NCBI GenBank assembly: GCA_037974335.1
Contig: CM075728.1
Location: 112,897,476 to 112,961,475 of the forward strand
Length of the DNA: 64,000 nt
Reading direction: 5' to 3'
From: Prionace glauca
Lineage: Eukaryota > Chordata > Chondrichthyes > Carcharhiniformes > Carcharhinidae
The notes under the pieces are model-generated. The model had not been told where the DNA came from, made no database searches, and was given only the letters and a program-made list of their open reading frames with translations. A program made the position numbers and the translations under genes. This document shows, in pieces, positions 33,983 through 46,261 of this stretch. Position 1 is the first letter of the stretch. Each line of letters begins with the position of its first letter.

Positions 33983-34908
33983 GATGACACCAAGATTGGG
34001 GGAAAGGCAAATTGTGAGGAGGGTGTGGAGAGTCTGCAGAAGGATCTAGATAGGCTGGGCGAATGGGCCAGGAAATGACAAATGGAATTTAATGTTGGCA
34101 AGTGTGAGGTGGTCCACTTTGGTAGGAGGAATGGTAGGAAGGACTATTACTTACATGGCGAAAAGCTGCAGCAGGCGACGGTGCAGAGGGACCTCGGGGT
34201 CCTTGTGCATGAGTCGCAAAAACCCAGCTTGCAGGTGCAGCAGGTGGTCAGGAAGACGAATGGGATGCTGGCCTTCATAACGAGGGGAATTGAATATAAA
34301 AGTAGGGAGGTCTTGCTGCAGCTGTATAGGGCATTGGTGAGGCCGTAGCTGGAGTACTGTGTGCAGTTTTGGGCGCCGCACCTGCGCAAGGATATTTTGA
34401 CCTTGGAGGGAGTGCAGAGGAGGTTTACTAGGCTGATACCAGAGTTGAGGGGATTGAGCTATGAGGAGAGGCTGAATAAACTAGGCTTGTACTCGTTAGA
34501 GTTTAGAAGAATGAGGGGAGATCTCATTGAGACGTATAAGATGATGAATGGGATGGATAGGATAGAGGTGGAGAGACTCTTCCCGCTCAAAAAAGACAGT
34601 AGGACTAGGGGGCACAGCCTCAAGATAAAGGGGAGGCGGTTTAGAACAGAGTTGAGGAGGAACTTCTTCACTCAAAGGGTGGTGAAACTCTGGAATTCTC
34701 TGCCCGTTGAAGTGGTGGAGGCTGCCTCGCTAAATATTTTTAAGAAACGGGTTGATGGGTTTTTGATAAGAGAAGGGATTAAGGGTTATGGGGAGAGGGT
34801 GGGAAGGTGGAACTGAGCCGCGACGGATCAGCCATGATCTTATTGAATGGCGGGGCAGGCTCGAAGGGCTAGATGGCCTACTCCTGCTCCTATTTCTTAT
34901 GTTCTTAT
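33983..34908 (+). mobile_element. CR1 LINE, young subfamily, 3' half
   Basis: Starts at the codon after the catalytic FAD (GATGACACCAAGATTGG) and runs to the TTCTTATGTTCTTATG tail. Frames at 34,082-34,348 and 34,361-34,816 match the 557-codon copy closely. One stop (CCGTAG at about 34,346) separates them. Confidence 0.93.
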
Positions 34909-35640
34909 GATTAAATTTTGAATTCAGTAAAAAATTAGACAATTAAATGTTGCGATTGTCGTAAAAAGCAATAGGGGAAAGAAATTTTCTGTCCTTAACT
35001 CTTTTAGGGAAATCTTCTGTCCTTACCAAATCTGTTGATTCACAGCAAAGTGATTAACTCTTAACTGCCCTCAGGGATGGGCAATGAATGTTGGCCCAAA
35101 CCCCCAGTAAATGAATTTTTAAAAAATCAAAGTGACAGGAATAAATGAAGAGACTACAGAGGAATCAGTTTACTTCCAAAAGCATTCACTGATCCAGTGA
35201 TGATTCTAAAATGGCACCACATGAAGATCAAGCTGTTTTTAGACCAACGTGGAATGTCAAATACAACAAAAGGCTCAATATTATAACAATGTCATGGATT
35301 TTAAGCAAATATCAAGTTGTTTCTATAGCTTTGCTTTGACTTAATAAAATATCTCAAGACACTTCACAAGAGAATTCTGAAACAAAGCTTAATGCTGAGC
35401 CACACAAGGAGGCTCAGGTACTCACAAGCTTGGTCAAATGGTCTCAAGGAGCCTCTTCAAGGAAGCTTTAAATGGTGATAAGAGAGGCAGCATGTCTTGA
35501 GGATGTGTGGCTAATCTGATAGAAAATGTAAAAACAAAATACCACGTGTGCTGGAATCTGAAAATATTCAGTCATACAGACTGAAAGTATTGGCAGCCAA
35601 AAAATGACTAAGTGTCATAAGGGCACTGGTCTATCTGGCG
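34909..35640. other. Unassigned sequence with two short repeat pieces
   Basis: 35,045-35,130 is the plus-strand 3' end of the old LINE whose minus copy starts at 15,980 (GGGATGGGCAATGAATG). 35,345-35,500 resembles the repeat at 60,295-60,780 (AAGACACTTCACAAGAG, then CAAGCTTGGTCAAATGG). Nothing else recognised. Confidence 0.4.
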
Positions 35641-35643
35641 CCA

Positions 35644-35746
35644 CCAGGTTTCAGTCTAACCAATTTATTTGATAGACTTAAACCTGGTGTTGTCAGACTT
35701 CTCACTGTGTTTAACCCCAGTCCGACGCTGACATCTCTACATCATG
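35644..35746. mobile_element. Foldback element, second copy
   Basis: Shares CCTGGTGTTGTCAGACTT and CCAATTTATTTGATA blocks, in inverted arrangement, with 23,575-23,758. Flanked by TCTGGCGCCA at 35,634-35,643 and 35,747-35,756, a 10-base target duplication. Arms are shorter than in the first copy. Confidence 0.7.
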
Positions 35747-36750
35747 TCTGGCGCCATCCAGGCAGCAAGCGTTCCACATTCAGTCCCTTTTTTAGAGTGG
35801 TGAATTGCGAGCTGGTTGCGGAAGGGGCGTGGTCACGCTGTTGAGCAAAGCTGCAAAGTGACTGGGTGCCATTTTGGAAGTGCGCCCCAATCTCAGTGCA
35901 CTGGAAGATTCCCTCCCTTCCCCCACAGACATCGTGACCCCACTCCCACCCATGGGCGGCAGCATGTTTCGCCACCCCCTTGCTGACATGGGTTGCCAGC
36001 ATTGGATTCTCCCAATGGGTTCCGTTTCATGACTGTTGACATGCCACCACTTCATGACCCCCCCACATAGCACCACTTCATGCCCCACCGCTTCATGGTA
36101 TTCCCATCACAACCCTTCCCTTTACAAACCCCCTCGTCATAGCACCTCTCATTATAGTTCCACCCAGGCTCCCCCTCCTTGATACAGCAGCTTGCACACT
36201 GCCAGTGTGTCAGATGGGCAATGCCCATCCATGTCCCCGGTCACTTGAAGGCTCAATGACCCCTGAGCCCCCTGGTGTGACCATCATGCCTGGTCTCTGC
36301 TAGTGGAGACCAGTGGTGATTCTCACCAGGCTCACGCTGTGCCCGAGGGTTGGAAGATCCTGGGAGTCGAGAGAACCCGGCTTCGAACGGGCTGAGCATA
36401 TTTATAAATACTATTTAAATACGCTAATCGACCTGGAGCCCTTTCTGGGCGCGATCTGGTTTGTGCCTGTCAAAACAGACCAGGACGAATGTTTGGCACC
36501 ACTATTTTCCAGGGTCGGCACAATCTGCCCCAGGAACAGCGGGGCCGGGGAATCTGCCCCATTAACTCTGTTTCTCTCTCCGCAGATGCTACCAGATCCT
36601 CCGAGCTTTCTGGGCATTTTCTGATATAAAATGTATATGTAACAAAAGACTGAATGCTGTCAGCAGAGGTATGATGCTAAAGAAACTCTATGTCAGGTAT
36701 TCTCCAGCTGTGGTGCAAGTAGCCTATAACTGTTTAGTTTATCTTATATG

Positions 36751-36773
36751 TTATATATATATATATATATATA
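36751..36773. repeat. AT microsatellite
   Basis: A run of TA dinucleotides followed by a near-palindromic GATATATTAAGATCATATAT. Confidence 0.85.
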
Positions 36774-38099
36774 TGATATATTAAGATCATATATATTGTA
36801 ACCATGGTGCAACAGTGATGGAGAGAGTGGATATTGAGATCAATGGCAGGGACATTGTTGAAACAAGTTGCTGTGACCTGCCTTCTTGTGCATTGTTATC
36901 ACTGCAACCAGACAGGCAAATGATGAGAACATCCTTCCTTCCCTCTGCTGAGCTTGTCTGTAGTGGAGAGGATTTGAAGGATAAGGTAGGCAATCAGTGT
37001 ATTCAATGTTTGTCTTGCCCTTGTAGTCAGTATTGATATGATTAGGTCATTTTACTTCCAGTCAGTATGTTGATGGTGAGGACATAAAACATTAGCAGAT
37101 GTAGGCCATTCAGCCCCTCTCACCTGCACTGCACGTTTTTGTTTAGTTTCTCATTCTCTTAGTACTCCCTGTCATTTCTACAACTCCCTGATTTGTCCTG
37201 TTTTGACTCTTTCCCTGCTGTACTCAACTGAAGTTTTTTGCTATGTCCTGTAGGTTGCTACTATGCCTGTCTTAACATCATTCGCAAAAGGGGAAAATAG
37301 TCTGGAGTATTGGAAAGATTTTTAAGGGGTGCAGTTGCAGTCTGGGCGTCCTGAGCCCAGGGATGTGTGGGAGTGTGGGGGTGTTGGGGAAGTTAGGGGC
37401 AATCTGGGGCTCCTGAAACTGGAGGGTGGGATGGGGGTTAGGAGTCTGGGGGCGCAGAGCTCAGGGGTGGAGGAGGAGGGCCTGTCTGGGGAAAGAACTT
37501 GGAGTTATCGCTGGCTAGTGTTGAGCATATTCTCCCTGGCTGCTAAGTGAACCTCCAAGGGCTCTCTCTATGAATAGAGACACCAACCCTCCCTCGCCCC
37601 CATCCCAACCCTTCCATCTGTCAGCTACACAGACTCAGTGGCTGACTGCTGTAATTTCATTCTGGTAACCCCACTAACACAAACAACAAGCAGATTTCAG
37701 AGCTGCTGCTCCAGGCAAGCGAGCTGTGCAGGTGTTAACATGCATGTGAGGGCTCCTCACCTACCATGGACTCATCAGTGCTGCCCTGCATGGGAACCCA
37801 TCCCATGTGGGTGCCCCTTTACCATCTGTATGGATTGCTAGCTATTCCTGGAAGGCACTGCGCCAGACATCCAAGTGGGTGCACTTATGTCAATGCTTCA
37901 GGCTTCCCAATAGGGACCCCCACTCAGTCATCCGTATTCTCTCCGTTCCCCCCGTTGCGAGGGTAAAGTGACACTTGTCATTCTGTCCAGGTGGAGCATG
38001 GCACCATCCTTGGTGTTGGCTTGCCACCATTCACACTCAATTGAGGCAAGGGTTGCTAGGATGGAATGGAGGTTCTGGGATGGAGAACCTGTTGGAATT

Positions 38100-38127
38100 C
38101 ATCTCTCTCTCTCTCTCTCTCTCTCTT
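38100..38127. repeat. CT microsatellite
   Basis: Uninterrupted CT repeats just upstream of the Harbinger-like transposase remnant. Confidence 0.9.
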
Positions 38128-38165
38128 CCTCCAACCACCCCTCCACCCGCCATCTTCCAGAACAA

Positions 38166-39120
38166 TGATGGACTTCACCGGGGAGCCCATTGACCTGGTG
38201 GTGATTCTTGTGGCTGCTGTTGTGGAAGAGAAGGAGGAGAAGAAGGAGGAAGAAAATGCACTTCAAGGCCAACCCAGGCCAGAGGATGCAGCAGGAGAGG
38301 GAGGTGCTGATCAGGGGCGGAAGTCGGGTGCCCATCGGCCTGGGAGGGGGAGGGGAGGTGGGGAAGCAGAGGAGACAGAGACTCCGGCGGTTCAGGGTAT
38401 GCATGTCCTTCAATGAGCTAACAACTGACTGTCTGTGGTGCCATAGGTTCCGCCTCAGCCAGGAGACGGTGTGGCACCTGTGCTGTGTCCTTGTAGATTT
38501 GGTACCTTGAGGGACATGCTCAAGATGGTGGTGAAGGTGACAGCAGCCTTCAACTTGTATGTCACTATGTTCTTCAAGGCTGCCAGCAGGGACTCTGTGG
38601 GACCTCCCAATCACCGAGATGCCAAATATGTAGGGGATAATCAATTGCATGCATCTCACCCTGTAGTCCCCACAATGCCAGCTATCATGGTTTGTGAATG
38701 GGAAGGGGTTCACACGTGTATGATGTACATTCTGTGGTCACAAACCAGCTGAATGTTTGTGCAAAATCCTCAGGCAGCATGCATGACAGCTTCACCTTGG
38801 GGAGCTCTGAGAACCAGTCCAAGCTGGTGATGGTTCCTGGGGAACAAGGGTAACCCGCTAAGGACTTGGTTGCTGATACCAGTGTGAGGCCTGAGACTGA
38901 GGTGAAGGCCCGATACAATGAGGTGCATGCTGCCACCGGCCCATTATGGAGCGGTGCATTGGGCTCCTAAAGATGCAGTTCTATTGCTTGGCCCTCTCTG
39001 GTGGGGTCTTCCAGTCCTGTCCCCTTACAGTCTCCTGCATCATGGTTCTACTGCATGCTCCATAACCTGGCGCAGCAGCGACGAGACTTCTTGGAGGAGG
39101 AGGGCAACCAACCCTGGGGA
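38166..39120 (+). pseudogene. PIF/Harbinger transposase remnant
   Basis: Three frames carry pieces of a HARBI1-like transposase in the expected order. N-terminal: FNELTTDCLWCHRFRLSQET (38,410-38,470). Then a VKVTAAFNLYVT block (38,530), EWEGVHTC with a CAKSSGSMHDSFTLGSS block (38,700-38,800), GLLKMQFYCLALSGGVFQ (38,967-39,015) and HNLAQQRRDFLEEE (39,060-39,100). Several frameshifts and stops separate them, and part of the middle is missing, so no enzyme can be made. It is a plain DNA transposon. Terminal inverted repeats and the TA-rich target duplication were not located. Confidence 0.72.
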
Positions 39121-40940
39121 GGAGGCAGCCTAGGAAGATGTGAAGGAAAAGAATGGCTGAGGAGGAACCAAAGGAGGACAAGCAGCGAGCAGCAAGGGTC
39201 TGGCAGGCAGGGCGGCAAGGGAGGCGCTCATTGCCACAAGGTTCTTGGACCATGGAGTGCGGGCTGTTCCACTGACAAACCTCAGCTTTTCACCTCCAAT
39301 TACCTGCAAACTTTCCCCCCACGAACCCTTTTCATTCCCCCATGCAATGCAATGATAACACCAGAGTGATGTGCCTGGGTTGGCCATGTTAGTGAGTTAC
39401 TGGTCCAGGCAGGGGGGGGTGATGACGACTTGTTATGTGGTACAGTGTGATGCTGCCCTGGTGCAAAACAAATCTGACTCCGACCTGATCTCTGCATGCA
39501 CACTGATGCCTGGGGGTTGGGATTGGGGCATGGTGGGAGTTGGGAGGTTGTGGCGTGGTCCCAGAATCCACAGTGTTCCTGAGATACCATGCCAGTTTGT
39601 GCAACCCAGTGGGTGCAGGGCACCCACAGCTGGTCCTGTTCGTCCTGAGTACTTCAATTCCACAGCATTACTGCTGTGGAATCCACAGGCACTTGGATTT
39701 GGTGATTGCATTACTGGTAGGCCGAAGGGCCACCCCAATGCATAATGATGTTCAGAGCCCCTCTGGATCAGGTTGGGGTATGGTCATTCCTGTTAGAGGA
39801 TAATCACGGATATATTAATCACAGCTGTGTGGCGCAATAACATTTATGGTGAAACTAACAGTGCAATAACTTGAGGTGCTGATAGTTAACAACGTTATAA
39901 ATCAGTTGGAGATGATCATTGATAGTGCCTAATGTCCTTAACCTAATTGGCGCTGTCTTTCACCCATGCCCTCTTGGTGACCCTACAACTTCTTTATCTT
40001 ATGTAACCTGGCGCTATGTTGTCTCCCTAGGGTTCACATGGAGGCAGTCAGCTGAGTTCCATACCCCATTGCCTTTGGATAGAATCCCTTGGAGATCCGG
40101 CACCTTGACCGACTTTCTGGTAATATGGACATATCCATGCCACCCTTTTCATCCCATTGCTCGTGAGATGCACCAGTGTCAGGAAGCGGGAGTCGTAAGG
40201 TCTTGCAATGACCTGAGTTTCTTGGGTGGAAAGCCCTGGCACAGGCTCCAGCCTTCGTCTTCCTTTGGGTGTCAATGGCCCTTGGGATGTCACAGCAGCT
40301 GGACTGAACTCCAGACTTCCCAACATGCAAGCCCTCGATGATGGCCCTTGGAATCTGGGCCAACACCTTGCTGCATGTAGTAGGTATCCCCTGAGATTGG
40401 GCCAAGCTCTACAGCCTTTCAGTGTATTGCGCTGGTGACTGGGCCATGCTCTCGAGGCCCACAACCATAGCCCTCTGTGTCTTGGCCATGGCTGGTTGGG
40501 TTTCCAGAATGCTCCTGAGCCCTTCAGCCATGGACCACAATGACTCAGAAGGGTCCTGAGGCCCTCAGCCATGGCTCATAGGAAGTCGCCATGGGCTGCT
40601 GTAACTCAGCCACGGCCAGTTGTAACTCAGCAGTGGATCACTGTGAATTGTACATGTCTTGGACCCTGCTGCTGATGGCAATCATTTCCTGCCCCAGGCT
40701 TTCAACTACAGAGAATATTTGGCTCAAAATCGATGAGTTAGAGTCTGAGCGTCAGGTACTGCAAAGCGTGACGGAGGGAGAGATTTACCTGGGCACTTTA
40801 TTCCTACAGGCAGTCAGAACCCTTGTGTTAAGTATATCCAGTTAAGTCTGTGGTCAGAGATAGGAGAGTGTGACTGAGTGAGGCAGGATTCACATGGTAG
40901 CGCCAAAGGAGCTTCAGGCTACTTTTTTAACAGGTTTGAA
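39121..40940. other. Unassigned region after the Harbinger remnant
   Basis: Long open frames on both strands (for example 174 codons on the minus strand at 40,048-40,572) lack recognisable domains, and their composition follows local GC bias. PIF/Harbinger elements carry a second, DNA-binding gene, and part of this may be its remnant, but I cannot identify one. Confidence 0.35.
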
Positions 40941-40944
40941 ATTC

Positions 40945-41510
40945 TTTGATTTGAGTTGATTTATTATTGTCACATGGAATAAAGTGAAAAGTATTGTTTC
41001 TTGCACGCTATACAGAGAAAACATACCATTCATAGACTACATAGAGGAGAAGGAGAGGAGAGTGTGAAGAATTTTGTGTTGCAGTTACATATACAGTGAA
41101 GAGAAAGATCAGCTTAATATATGATAGGCCCCTTCCGAAGTCTGATGGAAGCAGGGAAGAAGCTGTTCTTGATTCTGTTGGTATGTGTTTTCAGACTCTT
41201 GTATCTTTTTCCAATGGAGGAAGGTGGAAGAGAGTATGTCCAGGGTGCATGGGATCCTTGATTATATTGGCTACTTTCCCAAGACAGCAGGAAGTGTAAA
41301 CTTAGTCAATGGATGGAAGACTGATTTGCGTGCTGGACTGGGCTATGTTTACAACCTTTTGTAGTTTCTTGCGGTCTTGATCAGAGCAGGATCCGTACCA
41401 AGCTGTGATACATTTTATGGTGCATCTGTAAAATCTAATGAGAGTCATAATGGACATGCCAAATTTCCTTAACCTCCTGAGAAGTAGAGGCATTGCTGAG
41501 CTTTCTTAAC
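40945..41510 (-). mobile_element. L2-like LINE, 3' end
   Basis: The minus strand encodes LRRLRKFGMSIMTLIRFYRCT near the high end and finishes with a GTGACAATAATAAATCAA tail at about 40,957-40,975. Same family as 16,955-17,510. Confidence 0.72.
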
Positions 41511-41716
41511 AATAGCGATGGCATGAGGGACCAGGACAAGTTGTTGATGATCTAATTGAAGATACTTTCAGCTATATGACGGAACTCTGGAAGTACCTCA
41601 ACTGCACTGGGGAAAATGAACCCATTGGAAAATTTAGCGCCAAGTATGGAATGGAATCTAACAGACCCCAGGAGTGAGAGTGTCCGGGCTCAGTTAGCCT
41701 TGTCTCAAATACTTCT

Positions 41717-42015
41717 GTTTTAAACTTTTATTTATTAGTGCCACAAGTCGGCTTACATGAAATGGCAATGAAATTACTGTGAAAATCCCTTAGTCGCCAC
41801 ACTCTGGCACCTGTTTGGATACACTGAGGGAGAATTTAGCGTGGCCAATGCGCATAACCAGCCCACCTTTGGAGTGTGAGAGGAAACTGGAGCACCCAGA
41901 GGAAACCCATGCAGACATGGGGAGAATGTACAGACACTGCACAGACAGTAACCTAAGCCAGGAATCAAACCCGGGCCCCTGGCTCTGTGAGGCAGCAGTG
42001 CTAACCTCTTGTCAC
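41717..42015 (-). mobile_element. SINE with L2-type tail
   Basis: The low end reads AAACTTTTATTTATTAGTGC (tail in reverse). The high end carries the tRNA-like head with GGTTTGATTCCTGGC in reverse. Same family as 15,572-15,840. Confidence 0.72.
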
Positions 42016-42485
42016 TTAGGTTGAGAAAAGTGGTCACAGTATCCCTGGACAAAAGGAAGACCCTCCCACTTTTCCATCATTGCCTCAATTAATTCAATGG
42101 CAGGAAGGCCCATGGTTGACCTTCCTGCCTGCCTATTGAGGCCCTTAAATGAACAATTAAATTGAGCAGTGGGTGTAGTATTTACCAGGCAGGGGGCACA
42201 ACAGCAAACCAGTGCCACGTTTTCTGCAGCTTTCCAGTGTGGAGATTGTGGGGGGAGGGGGTGCTAGGCTCACATTCAAAGACACTCAATGCATGATGGA
42301 GCAACCCAGCATCAGACGGGGGGAGAGCCACTGAGAGGCATGCCCCCTCTACAGGCTGCAGTGTAACTGTGAGCCATGACCTGGTCTAGGAGCTGTGAAC
42401 TGAACTGTGGACCAAATATGGAGCTAAACTCTATGGCACTGAGGTTGATTGATTAACCCGTATATGTGAGCTAGATGCTATTGGA
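42016..42485. other. Unassigned intergenic sequence
   Basis: No gene or named repeat seen between the SINE and the CR1 copy. Confidence 0.35.
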
Positions 42486-43472
42486 ATGGGCCAGGAAATG
42501 GCAAATGGAATTTAATGTTGGCAAGTGTGAGGTGGTCCACTTTGGTAGCAGGAATGGTAGGAAGGACTATTACTTACGGGACGAAAAACTACAGCAGGCA
42601 ACGGTGCAGAGGGACCTTGGGGTCCTTGTGCATAGAACATAGGGATCTATGCACATGGATTATTTCATGCGATGGGCCATCACTGGCAAGGTTCTTATTC
42701 ATTGCGCATCCCCAATTAGAACATAGAACATTACAGCACAAACAGGCCCTTCGGCCCTCGAGTTTTGCATGAGTCGCAAAAACCCAGCTTGCAGGTGCAG
42801 CAGGTGGTCAGGAAGGCGAATGGGATGCTGGCCTTCATAGCGAGGGGAATTGAATATAAAAGTAGGGAGGTCTTGCTGCAGCTGTATAGGGCATTGGTGA
42901 GGCCGCAGCTGGAGTACTGTGTGCAGTTTTGGGGGCCGCACCTGCGCAAGGATATTTTGGCCCTGGAGGGAGTGCAGAGGAGGTTTACTAGGCTGATACC
43001 GGAGTTGAGGGAATTGAGCTATGAGGAGAGGCTGAATAAACTAGGCTTGTACTCGTTAGAGTTTAGAAGAATGAGGGGAGATCTCATTGAGACGTATAAG
43101 ATGATGAATGGGATGGATAGGATAGAGGTGGAGAGACTCTTCCCGCTCAAAAAAGACAGTAGGACTAGGGGGCACAGCCTCAAGATAAAGGGGAGGCGGT
43201 TTAGAACAGAGTTGAGGAGGAACTTCTTCACTCAAAGGGTGGTGAATCTCTGGAATTCTCTGCCCGTTGAAGTGGTGGAGGCTGCCTCGCTAAATATTTT
43301 TAAGAAACGGGTTGATGGGTTTTTGATAAGAGAGGGGATTAAGGGTTATGGGGAGAGGGCGGGAAAGTGGAACTGAGCCACGACAGATCAGCCATGATCT
43401 TATTGAATGGCGGGGCAGGCTCGAAGGGCTAGATGGCCTACTCCTGCTCCTATTTCTTATGTTCTTATGAAA
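42486..43472 (+). mobile_element. CR1 LINE, young subfamily, 3' half, with an internal insertion
   Basis: Begins at AATGGGCCAGGAAATGGC and ends at TTCTTATGTTCTTATG. The frame 42,765-43,376 (203 codons) is nearly identical to the end of the 557-codon copy. It is interrupted at 42,634-42,765 by a separate insertion. Confidence 0.93.
42634..42765 (-). mobile_element. Composite insertion including the 3' end of the second CR1 subfamily
   Basis: The host CR1 would read CTTGTGCATGAGTCGC without interruption. TGCAT occurs on both sides (42,629-42,633 and 42,766-42,770), a likely target duplication. The insert ends with ACATTACAGCACAAACAGG, the reverse of the 3' end of the element at 50,805-53,100. 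The left part carries another short repeat piece. Confidence 0.72.
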
Positions 43473-43504
43473 ACCTTGAAACGTGAAGCTTTTGACCATC
43501 TCCA

Positions 43505-45385
43505 CTTCATCACAGTTAAAATAGACAGGGCGTATTCTCCCCTATGCTTTCAGAAGTTGGTGATTAGCTCCTTCATTTTGCTGACATTGAGGGAGAGATT
43601 ATTGTCATTGCACCATTTCACAAGGTTCTCTCTCTCTGTCTTGTCATTATTTAAGAACTGACTCACTACGGTGGTGTCATCAGCAAACTTGAAAATCAAG
43701 TTGGAAGGGAATTTGGCCACTCAGTTTTAGGTGTGCAAGTACATGGTAAGGGTCTGAGGACACAGCCTTGTGGGGCACTGATGTTAAGGATAATCGTGGA
43801 AGAAGTGTTGCTACCTATCTTCATTGATTGCGTTCTATGTGTTAGGAAGTTGAGGATCCAGTCACAGAGGGAGGAACAGAGCCCTAGGCCACAGAGTTTG
43901 CAGATAAGTTTTGTTGGATTAATGGTGTTGAAGGCTGAGTTGTAGTCAATAAACAGGAGTCTGGGCGGCACGGTAGCACAGTGGTTAGCACTGCTGCTTC
44001 ACAGCTCCAGGGTCCTGGGTTCGATTCCCGGCTCGGGTCACTGCCTGTGTGGAGTTTGCACATTCTCCTCGTGTCTGCGTGGGTTTTCTCCGGGTGCTCC
44101 GGTTTCCTCCCACAGTCCAAAGATGTGCAGGTTAGGTTCATTGGCTATGCTAAAATTGCCCCTTAGTGTCTTGGGATGTGTAGGTTAGAGGGATTAGCAG
44201 GTAAAATGTGTAGGGATATGGGGATAGGGTCTGGGTGGGATTGTGTTCGGTGCAGACTCGATGGGCCGAAGGGCCTGTTTCTGCACTGTAGGGTTCTATG
44301 CTGTAGGGTTCTATGCTGACATAAGTGTCCTTGTTAACCAGGTGTTCGAGGGTTGAGTACAGGGCCAGAGAAATGGTGTCTGCTGTGGACCTGTTACAGT
44401 GATAGGCAAAATGTGATGGATCCAGCAATCTGGGAAACCGGAGTTGATGCATTCCATAACTAACCTTTTGACGCACTTCGTATTGATGGATTGTAGAGCC
44501 ATTTGGTGGTAGTCAGCAAGGCACACTGCCTGGCCTTTGGTATAGGAATGATGGTCGTTTTCTTGAAGCAGATAGGAATCTCAGATTGGAGTAAGAAGAG
44601 GTTAAAGATGTCATCGAATACTCCTGTCTGCTGGTCCACGCGGGAGCTAAGTACTTGTCTGGGGATCCCAATCAAGGCTTTCTGTGGGTTGACATCTGAT
44701 GTCTGTGATGGTGACATTGGATACCGGTTTGACGGAGACTGTCGGGGCAGGTGACAACCTCTCACTGGCCTCATGCTCAAAATGAGCACAGAATGAATTG
44801 AGCTCATTGGGGAGGGGCGCATTGTTGTTGGTGATTCTACTCGTCTTCACCTTGTGGCCTGTTCATGTTAACTTTGCCACAATCGATGGGTGTTTGTGTG
44901 GCTAGCCTGAGACTCTAGCTTGGTCCACTATTGTCTCTTAGCCTCGTTGATCGTTCTCTGTAAATCGTATCTGGATTTCTTGTATAGGTCAGGGTCACCT
45001 GATTTGCATGTTTCAAATGTCCCTGCTAATGTTTTCTGGTTGGGAAATACTCAGATTGGCTTCTTTGGCAGTCTTTTACACACTTACTAACGAAGTTTGT
45101 TACTGTAGTGGCATACACATTTAGATTGGTCGTTGAGTTCATGAATATTGACTAGTCCATTAACTGGAAGCAGGTCCATAGGAGATCAGCCGTTGCCTCA
45201 GACCAACATGCATGACTTTCTTTGTCAGATTCTCCTGCTTCAGTTTTTGCTTGTAAGCTGGGGAGCAGGAGGTTTGATTTGCCAAAGTGTTGACAGATGA
45301 TAGAGCAGCCTGCCTGGATGAGAACAAGGACTGCAGGTAACACAAATAGCTGCCCAAAGCACTGTGGGTTGGCCATTCAAATGGG
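43505..45385 (-). mobile_element. L2-like LINE, longer copy, interrupted by a SINE
   Basis: The minus strand encodes the RT catalytic-region pattern [13 protein letters not shown], then [15 protein letters not shown] and APQGCVL (43,740-43,960). A SINE at 43,968-44,325 splits it. Upstream RT pieces (PSNTWLTRTL, MSSIHSVLILSMRPVRGC) continue to about 44,850, with the endonuclease side to about 45,385. Broken. The upper end is uncertain. Confidence 0.65.
43968..44325 (+). mobile_element. SINE with CR1-type tail, full length
   Basis: Head GGCACGGTAGCACAGTGGTT, B box GGTTCGATTCCCGGC (44,018), body to GATGGGCCGAAGGGCCTG, tail GTAGGGTTCTATG twice. Inserted in the L2-like LINE. Confidence 0.9.
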
Positions 45386-45392
45386 AGAGTGA

Positions 45393-46259
45393 AAAGAACA
45401 TAAGAACATAAGAAATAGGAGCAGGAGTAGGCCATCTAGCCCTTCGAGCCTGCCCCGCCATTCAATAAGATCATGGCTGATCTGTCGCTGCTCAGTTCCA
45501 CTTTCACGCTTTCTCCCCATAACCCTTAATCCCCTCTCTTATCAAAAACCCATCAATCCGCATCTTAAAAATATTTAGTGAGGCAGCCTCCACCACTTCA
45601 ACGGGCAGAGAATTCCAGAGATTCACCACCCTTTGAGTGAAGAAGTTCCTCCTCAACTCCGTTCTAAACCGCCCACCTTTTATCTTGAGGCTGTGCCCCC
45701 TAGTCCTACTGTCTTTTTTGAGCGGGAAGAGTCTCTCCACCTCTATCCTATCCATCCCATTCATCACCTTATACGTCTCAATGAGATCTCCCCTCATTCT
45801 TCTAAACTCTAACGAGTACAAGCCCAGTTTATTCAGCCTCTCCTCATAGCTCAACCCCCTCAACTCCGGTATCAGCCTAGTAAATCTCCTCTGCACTCCC
45901 TCCAAGGCCAAAATATCTTTGCGCAGGTGCAGCGCCCAAAACACAGTACTCCAGCTGTGGCCTCACCAATGCCCTATACAGCTGCAGCAAGACCTCCCTA
46001 CTTTTATATTCAATCCCCCTCGCTATGAAGGCCAGCATCCCATTTGCCTTCCTGACCACCTGCAAGCTGGGTTTTTGCGACTCATGCACAAGGACCCCGA
46101 GGTCCCTCTGCACCGTCGCCTGCTGCAGTTTTTCGCCCCGTTAGTAATAGTCCTTCCTACCATTCTTCCTACCAAAGTGGACCACCTCACACTTGCCAAC
46201 ATTAAATTCCATTTGCCATTTCCTGGCCCATTCGCCCAGCCTATCTAGATCCTTCTGCA
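45393..46259 (-). mobile_element. CR1 LINE, young subfamily, 3' half
   Basis: Minus-strand frames 45,944-45,504 and 46,113-45,877 match the end of the 557-codon copy, with small deletions (LQVVRK lacks the second VQQ, and one segment of the QFW region is missing). Tail TTCTTATGTTCTT at the low end; truncated at 46,259. Confidence 0.92.
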
Positions 46260-46261
46260 AA

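Larger units (their letters stand above)
35757..38159. other. GC-richer intergenic region, no gene recognised
   Basis: Contains the repeat shared with 11.8-12.0 kb (about 36,180-36,320), a common fragment near 36,560-36,620 (TCTCCGCAGATGCTACCAG), and an AT repeat at 36,751-36,773. The open frames are short and lack codon structure. The stretch from about 37,700 may belong to the Harbinger fossil that follows. Confidence 0.35.

Noticed and set aside
38099-38713. 204-codon minus-strand frame with RERERER end
   Set aside because: Lies opposite the Harbinger remnant and translates the CT microsatellite at its end; no domain.
40048-40572. 174-codon minus-strand frame
   Set aside because: No recognisable domain, no conserved counterpart, and the plus strand has a similar open frame; GC bias explains both.
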